Below, one piece after another: positions 53,511-64,000 of a stretch of 64,000 nucleotides of DNA (its first letter is position 1; each line of letters starts with the position of its first letter). Source of the stretch: Chondrus crispus. Lineage: Eukaryota > Rhodophyta > Florideophyceae > Gigartinales > Gigartinaceae. Both the position numbers and the translations under genes were made by a program. The notes under the pieces are model-generated. The model made no database searches. It worked only from the letters and a program-made list of their open reading frames with translations, and was not told the DNA's origin. The stretch lies in the NCBI RefSeq assembly GCF_000350225.1, contig NW_005179102.1:62001-126000 (forward strand), given 5' to 3'.

Positions 53511-53708
53511 AGAAATATGAAGAGAACACCCATGCCATCCAAGTGACCACTGTACTTGATTAAATTTTTGTCAATATGAAATATGGGACGCTGTCGTACG
53601 CCACCGCTCGCCGGCTTGTGATGAGTGGCGATTGATCACACGACGCAAACGGAGAGTTGAAATTAATTTGAATACGTAAACGACGTATTCGAACAGGATG
53701 AAAACAGT

Positions 53709-53945
53709 ACAGCAGGGACACATATTAGGTTCTGTTCAAAAGCAATGCAAATATGCAGCCGGGTCACACACACAGTGTGTTCGAAGAGTATGCAAATTCT
53801 TACAGCAAGGGGGGTGTCGGAAGGCACCCCTCAGTGGCCACTGATCACAGGTCCCAAATCTCAAAATTTGCAAACCAAATGTTGCATTTTTTACAGCAGG
53901 GACCGTGTCGGACGAGACCCCTCGGCAGCCTGTGATCATTAGCAA
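53709..53945 (+). repeat. Degenerate ~92-bp tandem repeat
   Basis: ACAGCARGG landmarks occur at 53709, 53802 and 53893. The second and third are each followed by GTGTCGGA..CACCCCTC/GACCCCTC and TGATCA. A 15-base direct repeat TCACACGACGCAAAC flanks the region (about 53635 and 53949). It lies between the divergent minus-strand gene and the recombinase-like gene. Confidence 0.6.
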
Positions 53946-54130
53946 CTCATCACACGACGCAAACTAGTTCCAACACCTTTTCAACGTCCACCTCTCTTAA
54001 ACCAAAACTAAAAGAGAATCCTATATTTTCTGTGCGCACCGGTCTCTAAAAATCATTGCTCTCGTACAACTACAACGCACCGTCATGAAGCGTTGGATAT
54101 ATCTCTGAACAATTACGACGCGAAGGGTGA

Positions 54131-55160
54131 ATGCACCACGGTGATGACCAAGGTACTTCATCTTCGAAATTTTTCCGAGTACTCCAAAACGTTTTTTCTG
54201 ACAAGGACGCGCACCTTTATGCTGAAGCAGAACGATCGAGGATAAAATTACAAAACATTTACAATACTCAAAAAAGTCTCGGAAGGTCACGTGCAAACCA
54301 TCGAAAACAGCTGGATGAGATTGTCGGGGAGGGGACTGCGTTTTTGGAAGACAACTTCAGGCGATGCGTCAAAATTGTGAAGCTGGAGCTCGACGGGTTT
54401 GTCGCTTTCCATGAGAGCGCGATGCATTCCGTGGGCATCGAACAAGCCGTGGCCAAACTGGACTCGAAGGAGATCATCAGAAAGTGGTCCATGAACTTAT
54501 TACTGATGCTCATTTTTGCGGCAGTAGGCCAACGTCCGCAGGTTTATACCACCTTGCAGTTCCCAGATGAGAGAGAGCTGACGGACATGCTAGATCAGGC
54601 CGGCCGGATTTATATTTTCGAAATGAGAACCACGATAGAAAAGACGAAAACAAAGCTGGACTTTCCCGACGTCCTTGTGGACGAATTAGGCTTCAAATAT
54701 TTTGCATTTCACCAGCAAGTGACGAGACGCATTATTGTGCGCAGGGCCCAGATGGACGAATCAGGGTATTCTTCCAAGCCTTGTTTGTGCGCACCGAAAG
54801 TGGGGACTTCCTAACGACATGCCAAGTGACTCAGATGCTGAAAAAATCATGAAGTATAATTTTCCGGAACTGAAGCATATCACGATGATGTCATTACGGT
54901 CCAAATATGGAAACATGATGATGGGCGCGTATGGAGACAAACGACTCTTCACCGACCTCGAAGAAGACTTGTTTCTGGCCCTTCTCGGCAAAATAATGAA
55001 CACTTCCGTCGAACAACTTATGACGACCTACGTAGGTATTGATCGCAGTGAATTAGAACAATCAGCAAGAGAGCTGAAAAAAGTCCTAGACTTCAGTTTT
55101 GGCCTCGGCCGTGGCGGGGGTCATGACAAAGAACTCCTCACGAGAAGCTTTTCGGGGTAA
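54131..55160 (+). pseudogene. Tyrosine-recombinase-like protein, frameshifted
   Basis: Frame 2 (54131-54814) carries an N-terminal helical region and MNLLLMLIFAAVGQRPQVYTTL, resembling box I of tyrosine recombinases (Arg in GQRPQV). Between about 54770 and 54850 the plausible protein is in frame 1 (VFFQALFVRTESGDF). From about 54850 it is in frame 3 with ITMMSLRSKYGNMMM (box II Arg) and LGKIMNTSVEQLMTTYVG (candidate nucleophile Tyr). Two compensating frame changes within about 80 bases suggest a small local lesion in a formerly intact gene. The box II His is absent. It is probably a Crypton-like or other YR transposon integrase, which is an inference from motif order only. Confidence 0.45.
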
Positions 55161-55503
55161 ATCCGAACGATAATGACTCGTCTCGTCCCGTCTTGTCCCC
55201 ACCCCGCCCCGCTCACCCCGATCCGAACCGACCCGCCCGCTCTGTCTCGGTTCAAATCCAGTTCTGTGCGTGAGCACTCCGAAAATCCGTCCCCTCGCCG
55301 CAACTGCATGTGAACATGAGACTGCTTCACAATCCGCGTAACTTTATGCTGGCACGCTGGTGCTGGCCTGTAATTCACCGTGGGGGACGGAGTTCCATGT
55401 TTTTGCCGAGGGAAATGTGTGGCGTACAAGACTGGGTTGACGATAAAAAGCAATAACAGTATCAGTATTTCCGTTCTCGTTCTCACTATTTTTTGCCTCC
55501 TCT

Positions 55504-56253
55504 TTACATACAAAAACTCAGTGGGTCTGCCTTTTGGTTCCGAATGCCCTTTGAGGACGATTTCAGTTCGAAGAACAATAAAATTACCTTCGCTGCTAGT
55601 TTTGGTGATTTAGTTGAGCATGGGAACTGCTCTGTGACACATCCTCCACCTTGCTCTCCTCCCATGAGGAGAACGTTCATTTCCACATTGTGAAAAGGAT
55701 CATGGCTTTTTCCGTTTGCACTCACCCCTGATGCTGTTTTCTCAGCCAGACTCGTCGAAGCTTGAGCCGTTGCGATTTTTGCGTCCCGAGCGTTTCTTAA
55801 ACTGGCGTTGGAGTTCCAGGACTTCTTTACCCAGCTCCTCCTTTTTGCTCCCTGCATTAACCGCCCGCGTCTCTGCACTGGCCGCTTGCGTCTCTGTCTG
55901 GCCGCCCGCGTCTCTGCGCCTGTCGTCTTCCACTCTCGCTCTTCTTGCATATTCTTGGCCTTCTCTTGGAAGGCTTTGGATTCCAGCATTTCAGTAGCAG
56001 TCAAATTTAAGTACGAGAAGAAACCCTAGTCAGCGGCATCCGATTCATTGTACACTTCTTTGTGATACATAGGTTTTGAGTTGGGAGAGGCACTCGACTG
56101 CTCCGTATTCGATGAGCTGGATCGTCTTGCCCGGGCAGTGACCTCGGGATCTCCGTTGAACATCTCTACGGCGCCTTGAAATAGGAGCAAACCAACAATA
56201 ACGCATGGCCGAGGTCCTTTGAGATCGCGTATGATGTAGTGTTCACACTCCAT
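55504..56253 (-). pseudogene. Degenerate minus-strand ORF, charged coiled-coil-like
   Basis: Read downward, 56253-56026 (RDLKGPRPCVIVGLLL, then a Ser-rich part) ends in a stop. The same frame resumes at 56004 with MLESKAFQEKAKNMQEERE, and a frame change near 55930 leads into a segment built from short repeats (ETQAASAETRAVNAG) and KKEELGKEVLELQRQFKK. The Lys/Glu/Gln-rich end could form a coiled coil. The family is not recognised; it may be a host gene or transposon remnant. Confidence 0.3.
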
Positions 56254-58195
56254 AGCAGTGGGTAGGGAGAAACGCTTGGAAAGGGACGAGTATCGTCAGT
56301 AATGAATTGGCGGAGAACGCGGTCCAACAGCCATGTCACCAAGTCACTGTGTTATCCCGGATAACTTATCCAACATGGCATGCCAGTTCTCGCACCATCG
56401 CAGAGGCTTCTGAGACAGCTTCAATATCTTTTGACTTCGTGGCTCGGTGCCTGAGCACCAAACTTTTCCTTGTCAAAAATTTGGACTGGCTCGTGGAGGT
56501 AATTTTCAGGTAGAAAATGTCACAGATCTGTCATTGCAAACGACCAATGGGTTTCAGATTTATGTACCAGTCAGTGACCCAATGATGTCATTCCGGAATT
56601 TTCTGAGTATGATATATATTTTTGGTTACACCAACGGCACAATATGCTTTCGAAATGTGACCTCTTGACCATGTGAATGTCGGTTTCTCCGAGTCTATCG
56701 CACTATCAACATCACCATCTGCGTTCTCGTCGATCGTACTACCGACACATTGCCCACCCCCTACATCAATTTGAATGCGTTTCCAGGTGTCCGCGTCACA
56801 TTTTACTGATTACGACCGAAGTATGGAGATTGCGCGCAAGGTCAAAGCAGATCTGCTCCACGGACTGCAGGGTGCTCCTTCGCCGTGCTTTGCATGTGGC
56901 ACCCCAGACGCAAAGAAACCAAGTATTCCTGTGATCTTCACTCTACAGCAAATCAATGCACGGGCCTCTGTTGACACTGGGCATATTGAAAACTCGTTCT
57001 TGAAGTTGAGAGAACCTTCCTCCTGAAACGTTTGCCTGTGTACTGCTTGTCGTGACAAGATCTGCGGGTGGAAAGTAACTCGCAATTCACGAAGATTTGG
57101 ATTTGCGGCCAGACGAGCTCTCCAGGCCTGGAAAACAAGGTGCAGACCGAAACCGAAAAAAGCAGGGGTCAGGCTATGTTGCATCGAAGTATATTACGCC
57201 ATGAAAGTGTGCCCTCTAGAAGCGTTCTTGGACATCCGAATAACAGAACGGATCTGACACAAAACGGTTATGCAAATATCAAATTCGATGTATGTGCGAA
57301 AATAGAAGCACCTATGGAACATGCCCCCATGGCCCTGCCAGGCACCATTTCTCGTTTCCAAAACATTCCCGTGCACGAACCGTTTTTCCCACATTATCAC
57401 GTCGACCCCTCCATGCGCACTTTCAGGCCCACCTGTGGGAAAAGGTCCGATGACCTAGATAGCGTGGTTAGATGTTTGCCCGATTGGGGCGGAGGAAGGT
57501 CCTGTTGGGCCTTTCGGGTTGACCCTCTGTGGGGTCAGGTTGGGGATCGGGGAGTCCGGTTGGGGCTGAGCTGTCGTTCAAGTTGAGGTTTGTTGTGGGG
57601 GTGGATGGTGGTGCATCCTAAAGTTTACGAAGTTCGTCAATCTTATATACTACTCTACAAGTAGCTGATATCTGCCTTTTTCGTAGTAAAAACCCCGATT
57701 TCTACTCTAATGTGCCCATATGTACCTCTAGAAGGTGTTTCGCCATTACAAATAATCATGGCGACGGAGCCGTGCCGCAGTTGTCGCATGTTAGCAATGC
57801 AGGAGAAACTGTTTCTCCTAAATTACACAATTGTTGTAGCCAGTAATTACACTACTCGTCGCCAGCCGGAATAATTCACACCACCCACCCACTCGTAACA
57901 CAGAATATAAATTTACCATACTGACAGAGATATTGATTTTTTTCCACCCCCAACACCGGCGCACGAGAAATATTTTTATTTCAATTTCCTAACAATTCTA
58001 GGCAACTGACCAACCGTTCTGTTCCAACCCGCTAAATGCTTCTGTTTTGATCCATTTTCGTCACTTCGTGCTTACCCATGCGCATTCATTCAACAGTGCA
58101 TCGCCTTTACATTTGCGCCCGATTTCATCAGTCATGTAGGGTCATAAAACTGATGCCGCTGCAATTGCCCCCACAAACTTCATTTCAGAATATGC
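56254..58195. other. Unannotated stretch, no supported gene
   Basis: The longest ORF is plus 57068-57586 (172 codons), with unremarkable composition and a Gly/Arg-rich frame-shadow end. No domain is recognised. AT-rich non-coding sequence dominates from 57600 onward. Confidence 0.4.
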
Positions 58196-58385
58196 CTGCC
58201 TCCCAGAACCGTTCTGTACGCACCCCCAAAACACTACAGCACGGCACGATTTCCGTTCTGTATGGCAACCTGCCCTGCAGAACCGTTCTGTGGGGCATCC
58301 CCCAAAACACTACTGCACGGCACGATTCCCGTTCTGTATTACAACCGGCTCTGCAGAATCCTTCTGTCCGGCACTCCCAAATACT
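58196..58385 (+). repeat. Three imperfect ~75-bp tandem units
   Basis: Each unit has CCTGCC/CCGGCT, then CAGAACCGTTCTGT, then CCCCCAAAACACTAC.GCACGGCACGATT, then CCGTTCTGTAT. The third is truncated. CAGAACCGTTCTG is itself palindromic. Confidence 0.8.
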
Positions 58386-58544
58386 TTCTATCGTATAGTT
58401 TGTGGGCGCATAGTTTCGTGTGTAAGTACGTCTGAAACTTTGAGCATTTTATGGAACCTATAGTTTGAAGGAAAGCAGCGGACCAAACTGGAAGCCTATT
58501 TGGTCGTTTCAATCTTTCCTTTCGCCAACCCCTAGAAAAGACCA

Positions 58545-58802
58545 ATTAGTGGTCTACTGTAGTTCAGGTCGGCCTCCACTGTAAGGTGTCAGCATCGGGG
58601 CTGACAGTACACGAAGTACCCGTGTGTGCGCGCCTCCTTCCCGGTAGTACACGTGTGCACGTGTGGAGGCGCTGTAGAGCGTCGGACTCTACAGTAGCTG
58701 ATCTAATTGTAATCTAATTCTGAAGTAAATCGGATTTACTTCAGAATTAGATTTACAATGGGGGGGATCCTGGGGGATTCCCCCAGGGAGGGTAATGCTA
58801 CA
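58545..58802 (-). repeat. LTR fragment of the third family, inverted
   Basis: On the minus strand it begins TGTAGCATTACCC (58802) and continues with CACACGTG motifs and GTCAGCCCCGATGCTGACA, matching the first ~260 bases of the LTRs at 24417 and 39805. The rest of the LTR is missing. Confidence 0.75.
58711..58753. repeat. Perfect 20-bp inverted repeat with 3-base loop
   Basis: Arms 58711-58730 and 58734-58753 (core TCTAATTCTGAAGTAAAT) with loop CGG, near the LTR start. Its sequence is unrelated to the hairpin at 24442-24490 in the same LTR family. Confidence 0.95.
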
Positions 58803-60140
58803 TCGTCGTATGTGCGATTTTGGTACTGACTACGGTATATGGCTCAAAACGAATCTTGCTGGGCGGTGTTGACGGCGCCAATTTTCCGGTGGGACGATAC
58901 GTTTTAGTCCGATTTACACGGCGGCATCTCCATACGCGCTGAATTCGCCACATTGCTGTTGGCAATTTCTGACCCTAGTTTTGGCGACGGCGGCGCACAG
59001 CCCATAAAATGTCAGTGGGCAAAATTTAATTTTTGCTGTGTGCGATTGTAGGCGCACAGGCAATATTTTTAACTTCATATTTTATCACGTATCGTGTCCC
59101 GCGTCTCGAAAGCTTGTCAGATGCTTAATTCGTATCGTGCTGGGGGCCATATTACAGCAGCCAGATTTAGTGGCAAGGCCTCATATTAGACCAACAAGAT
59201 ATCGACCTATTTAGACTCAATTTAGACATTCAGCTAAAGGCGCCCAATTTGGTAGTCGCGCATCGGGTGCCAGGGGTTACCATTTTCCCCCTACAAGCAA
59301 TTCCAATCATTAAACGAGAAGCACTACATTTTATGACAAACGAAGGATACCAAGCGTTGCTTCTGGAGAAACATAAATAGAGTTACTCGTGCAGTTACCC
59401 ACACTGAACCAGATCGATTCCTAGATGAATGGCCCTCCACATTGCAACCAGTACGCTCAAACTACCACCTCATGTCTTCTTGACCCTCATCTACTCACTT
59501 CCGCAACTAAAGGCGCCATAATTATACCAAACACCTTTTTCTCTCTCCCAGTGCTACAAAAGATCCGTACCCCTTTTTCATCTACCTTGCACAACTCCGA
59601 CATTCATATCTTCACGATGACTACACCTATACCCATGTCCGAACAGACGCGCGTTCAGGTGGGCTGAAATTAAGCGCAAATTTACTTCGGTCTGACGGAG
59701 TGCGCATTGGCCAGAAAAAAATCTGGAAATTTTTCAAAGCGCACAGGGCCAAATTTGATTATTTTATCATACCGGATGGACGTCGAAAATTGCCGACATG
59801 CATCCGACGGCAGCCGTTGGCCGGATGGACGTCATCCTCGCTGTCATGTCGCGTCATTGATCCCGTTCGTCGCTGTCACGATATCATTCGCGGTTCCCCT
59901 ATTCACGCCCCTGAATCCCGACGCGCATCTACTGGCTGGCGCTCCTCGTAACGCGCGTCTATTGGTTCACTACTGATCTCACTTACTCTGTCCGTTCCAC
60001 TCCTTCCCCCGCCCTGAATGACCACATGCTGTATGAGACAATCTCATCCGCGCGCTCTGTGGAACCACACCGCTCCCCTTCCGTACTCCTGTTGCCCCTC
60101 CCCCAACGCGCCCGCCCTCTTACGACTATCCCTATCCGTT
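58803..60140. other. Unannotated stretch, no supported gene
   Basis: AT-rich to mixed sequence with only short ORFs, the longest about 90 codons near 59700-59976. No motif or repeat is seen. Confidence 0.4.
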
Positions 60141-60710
60141 TAGGGAATTAGGGGGAAGAGGACGTATATACTATAGATTAGGGCATTAGGTGCTTAGGGG
60201 TGGTTAGGACGGTTAGGAGGGTTAGGGGTGGTGAGGAGTGGTTAGGAGATTAGGAGGGTTAGTAGGTTATGTGGTGAGGTGGATTAAGCGGTTATGTGAG
60301 TAGGTGCTTAGTGGTTATGTGATTACGTGGTTATGTGATTATGTGCTGAGGAGATTACGTGATTACGTGCTTACGTGCTTACGTGATTATGTGATTACAT
60401 GCTTACATGCTTAGTGTGCTGAAGTGCTTACATGCTTAGGTGCTTAGGTGCCTAGGTGCTTACGTGCTTAGGTGGGAATGATGTACTTAGGTTTACTTTT
60501 GTGTACTTATGGACTTAGGATGCTTCGGTACTTAGGTGAGGGGGTGGGCTTAGGCTGGTGGGCCTAGGTTGGGAGGTGGGCTTAGGTTATGGTTGTGGGC
60601 TGAGAGTTGTGGGCTTAGGTTGGGAAGTGGGCTTAGGTTGTTGTTGCTGGGCTTAGGCTGGTGGGCTTAGGTTGTACGGATGGGCTTAGGCTACGGGGAT
60701 GGCGACAATA
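60141..60710 (+). repeat. Telomere-like degenerate repeat tract
   Basis: The start (about 60150-60260) is GGTTAGGAGGGTTAGGGG-like. About 60270-60475 is a near-continuous 8-bp repeat of form G-N-TTA-N-GT (GGTTATGT, GATTACGT, GCTTACGT, GCTTAGGT). The right part (about 60535-60700) is GTGGGCTTAGGTTGG-type units of 15-25 bases. The G/T-rich strand is always the plus strand. Confidence 0.85.
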
Positions 60711-61119
60711 AATACCTATGGGGACGGCGCTGAAATCCAATCCAGTGTAAGCAGTGCAGTTTGTGGTCCCAGTGTCCCAGTTGTCCGAGTTAGTGGCTGA
60801 CAGTGTCTGTGGTTGCGAGTTCGATTCTAAGTCCGGTCCGAGTCCGATTGTGGGGGCCCTGTAAGGAGCAAGTTGACTGACTGAAGCGGGGAGTGTGCCA
60901 CGTAACGACGGTGTGGTTTAGAGTAAGCTTTCTTTCTGTAAGTTGCGCAGATGTTGTTTTGTCATAAGTTTCTGACGGCGTTACGAGATTAATTTACTGA
61001 TTTCTACTGTATGATCAACTGGAAACAGCGCTTGATGCGCAATTTACACCATTGCGGAAAGGGTGAAAACAAACCTGTACGGTGTGGGGTGTACTGCAAT
61101 CAGCTCTTCCGCTTCAATA

Positions 61120-61660
61120 CTCAATTTCTTCTTTTTTTATTTTTTATTTTTTATTGTCACCCACCCACCCGCCGCTGCCGCCCCCGCCCGCTGTCTGCAC
61201 ATCACCCTGCACCCCACCGTCCCGTCCCGTCCCGCCTCACCGCGCCGCGCCCCCGGCCCCACCCCGCCCCACCCGCCCCCGTCATCGTCGTCGTCGTCGC
61301 ATCGCCGTTGCCGTCGTTGCCCGTTCTCCTCATCGCTCGCTCGCCCTTCGCCTTCGCCCGCCCGCCCGCTCGCCCGCCCACCCGCCTGCCCGCGCCAGCC
61401 CTATCGTGTGAATACAATACCCCCGCCGCCGCCGCTGCCTGCCCGTGCGGGCCCCCCCGCTCACGCCGCCCGCCGCACCGCCTTTTTCCGCACCTACAGA
61501 CAGACAGACAGCGCCGCCGTCCTCCCCCATGCTACTGCTTACGCGGGCAGGCAGGCCAAATGGCACGCCCACCCCATCGCTTCTGTCCCCCTCCCCCTCG
61601 GCGCCACCCCCCCTCTCCTCTCATTCTCCTCGCGTCCCTATTTCCATCCTCCCCTCTCAC
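61120..61660 (+). repeat. C-rich low-complexity region
   Basis: A T run (61128-61155) leads into C-rich sequence with CCCACCCACC, CCCGTCCCGTCCCGC and GTCGTCGTCGTCGC runs. All frames are open and give Pro/Ala/Arg-rich nonsense, so ORFs here are artefacts of composition. Confidence 0.7.
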
Positions 61661-61826
61661 TGAACTGAACCAACCAACTCTGTACTACTGTACCATTCTT
61701 CTCGCGTCCCTAATTCCGTCCCCGTCCCCGCCACCCCTCTCTCTCTCATTCTTCTCGCGTTCCGATTTCCGTCCTCCCCTCTCACTCAACTAACCAACTC
61801 TGTACTACTGTACCCTTCTTCAAAAT
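61617..61826 (+). repeat. Imperfect ~120-bp tandem duplication
   Basis: Both units hold TTCTCGCGT followed by a TCC-rich run, CTCCCCTCTCACT and then CCAACTCTGTACTACTGTACC (ending near 61702 and 61812). Confidence 0.75.
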
Positions 61827-62679
61827 TACCGCGACCTACCCCGCCGCCGCCGTCGGACGTCAGGTGCCGATGAATCGCATTTTGAAAGCAAGCACGAACA
61901 AACGAAATGCACTGCGCGTAATTCGGTTTCCTCCTCCGGTTCGGTTGTGAGCGTGGATATTTTGGGGAATGTTGTCGGGGCGCGAACGGTTGACGCCGAG
62001 AAGGAGAAAGTGGCTAAAACGCGTTAGACTTGAAGGGAAGGCAATGTCATGTCATCATAGGAGGCAGAAATCCGCAGTCGGTCATTGCATCGGAGCGGAA
62101 CCTGGGGCAGCTTTATCGAGTCTCTGCGCTACGGCGTTCAAGTGGTTTCTGTTTTTTTTGGTTTGGTTATCGCCTCAAACCCAAAACTGAACCATCCATC
62201 CATCATACTTCAACATGTCGCAGTTGGCTTTTTCGGTAGACGTGACACAGAAGAGACAGATTGTGCAACAACTGAATCATAGAAAATGAGGAACTTGTCT
62301 GAAGAAGGCAATCACCACCTGGGAATCTGTTGTCAAGGGCAGGGCTGGCTCAAAGAAGACAGGAGATGCATGACTGAGAGATGGGCGTCTAACAAGCGTG
62401 AAAATGCTCGTTTCTCCAATGCGTTGGAGAAGCAAGTCTTCAGCTACAGATTGGATGAAGCGTGTGAACCGCGTGAGCGTTGGTGCGATTACGTGTAATC
62501 GCACAGGAGCGGGTCGCGTTGTTGCCTGTACAGTACTGAAAAATTTCCGATGTGTAGAGCCCGTCGTCCTGCGCCGTCGCCCTCGCCGTCGCCGTTATCG
62601 CTTTCGTCGTCGACTAACTTACTGCGCATCAATTTTGAAGAGAAAGGAGTTTACGAGTTGGTGAGTCTGAGCTGCCACG
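61827..62679. other. Upstream region of the MRE11-like gene
   Basis: No other gene is recognised here. Only short ORFs under 90 codons are present. The region contains GCCGTCGCC-type triplets near 62570-62600. The promoter of the gene at 62680 should be here but no element can be defined. Confidence 0.4.
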
Positions 62680-64000
62680 ATGACATCATCCGCACCGTCG
62701 TCCAGTGACGTCATTAGGATTATCATCTCCACGGATAACCACTTGGGCTACCTGGAAGAGGATCCTGTTCGCGGCGATGACTCCTTTCGCAGTTTTGAAG
62801 AAGTCCTGCAACTGGCCACTGCCAACAAAGTCGACATGCTCTTACTCGGCGGGGATCTATAGCACGACAACAGCCCCTCTCGCAGTACCATGTTGAAAAC
62901 AATTCTTCTTCTTCGCCAGCACTGTCTGTCTTCCGACGGTGAAATCCTTCTCGAAGTGCGCTCCAACCCTGTTGCTCTCCCTGCCGCTGTCAATTCCATG
63001 GATCCCTGTGTTGCTGTTTCCCTGCCAGTATTTGTCATTCATGGAGGGCATGACCAACCCACAGTCGAAACAGGAACAGGCCGTGCACGTGCAGCCCCTA
63101 CTTCCCCTCTTCATCTTCTCGCACAGGTTGGACTTGTGACATATTTCGGTCAATCGCCGTGCTCCACAAGCATTGAGGTTGCCCCGATCCTCTTGCAGAA
63201 AGGACAAACAAGGTTGGCGCTGTACGACTTGGGAAATGTACGTGATGAAGTACTGCGTGAGAAGGGGGTGAAATGGCTTGGTCCACAACTGCAGCAACAG
63301 CGCCATTTGCATTTGCATTTGGATGTGGAGGGATGCCATAAAGACGTTGATGAACTCAACGACCGTGTACCCTGGTTTAATGTGTTTGTGCTTCACCAGA
63401 ACTGCGCTACCGGCAGATCGTCGACGAGGGGCATTCCAGACACCCTATTGCCAGCCTGGCTTAATTACGTAGTCTTGGGGCACGAACACGAGAGCAAGCC
63501 TGACGTCAGGCGATCGAAACCAGTAATCGTGCAACCAGGCTCCACAGTTGCCACTTCACTGTCCGCGAGAGAGGCCAAGCAGAAGCATGCAATTTTACTC
63601 GAGATACACAAAGAACAACTCGTCAAGCATGTCCCCATCCCACTGTACACAGTGCGAAATCTCCACGTTGAAGATATTATTCTTTCGGCACAGTCAGGGT
63701 TGTCCCAGACAGATCCGGAGGGGCTGAACAAATTTTTGGAGGATACTGTCAACGACATCATCGAGAGACAGCAGGCTTTCTTTGATCGGGTCGTAGCGAT
63801 CTTTCGAGGTCGTCGTGGCGCTCCCAAAGACGTGGTGGTCCATGGAGTGCGGTATCCCCCACGTTCTTTCTATACTGAAAAACTTTGCTCCATAGTCCGG
63901 CAACCACTCATCATACTGCGAGTAGAAACAACCGGCAAATGGCAACTGCCCAATCCCACAACATTTGGTCAGACTTACATTGGTCGAGTAGCATCACCGG
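62680..64000 (+). pseudogene. MRE11: MRE11-like DNA repair nuclease, in-frame stop, runs off window
   Basis: MRE11 is the nuclease of the MRE11-RAD50-NBS1 complex that processes double-strand breaks. ATG 62680 gives [20 protein letters not shown] (phosphoesterase motif I, Asp 19 and His 21) and LLLGGDL (motif II). A TAG at 62860-62862 then stands where the family has a Phe before His. The same frame continues HDNSPSR and is open to the window end. Later motifs include VFVIHGGHDQP (motif III, where the invariant Asn of GNHD is Gly), ILLQKGQTRLALY, FVLHQN and VVLGHEHE. So one stop and one lost metal-ligand residue are present, without a frameshift over about 440 codons and without introns. It could be a young pseudogene, a divergent paralogue read from a later ATG (62890), or a sequencing error at the stop. 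Confidence 0.75.

Noticed and set aside
60795..60825. GTTCGATTC resembling a tRNA T-loop / B box
   Set aside because: No matching A box or cloverleaf could be found upstream.
61011..61793. Long overlapping ORFs of up to 260 codons
   Set aside because: They arise from C-rich low-complexity DNA that is open in all frames, and they encode only Pro/Ala/Arg-rich sequence.

Overview
This is a eukaryotic, repeat-dominated stretch that I read as a pile of transposable elements with one recognisable cellular gene at the right edge (an MRE11-like gene, running off the window). No bacterial-style operons or ribosome binding sites are present. The host is probably an alga or other protist with few introns. 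A red seaweed is my best guess, but that rests on general impression of the element families and is not proven by the sequence.

Layout. 1-4453: the 3' part of a DIRS-order tyrosine-recombinase retrotransposon, ending in split direct repeats. 4454-6766: spacer with one copy of a ~600 bp repeat (the second copy sits inside a retrotransposon at 12652). 6767-22421: a decayed DNA transposon with a piggyBac/IS4-like transposase, split by a complete but decayed Ty3/Gypsy chromovirus (7196-18940, target duplication GGTGA). 24417-29398: 5' LTR, gag and protease of a third, 3'-truncated Ty3-type lineage. 29399-37140: dispersed repeats, a degenerate LINE on the minus strand (about 30.9-35.9 kb) and a solo LTR (36148-36794, duplication AACCT). 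37145-55160: remains of an apparent multi-gene element (ORF-A +, a long minus-strand gene with a methyltransferase-like C terminus, and a tyrosine-recombinase-like gene +). Its minus-strand gene is split by a solo LTR (39805-52655, duplication CCAGC), which is itself split by an essentially intact chromovirus (40066-52238, duplication ATATG). 55161-62679: unclassified sequence, tandem repeats, an LTR fragment and a telomere-like degenerate repeat. 62680-64000: MRE11-like gene with an in-frame stop.

How the parts work together. The young chromovirus carries gag, then pol (protease, reverse transcriptase, RNase H, integrase, chromodomain) in the -1 frame. An A-AAA-AAC slippery site followed by a 7-bp stem-loop sits at the junction. 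Between pol and the 3' LTR, on the opposite strand, lies a 595-codon ORF of unknown function. The same antisense ORF is recognisable, in the same place and with no frameshift, in the older diverged chromovirus, although that copy's gag-pol is riddled with frameshifts and losses. This conserved antisense gene is the most interesting item in the window. All three Ty3-type lineages have a primer-binding site that fits the 3' end of a tRNA-Tyr.

All similarity statements are by eye. No alignments or database searches were run.
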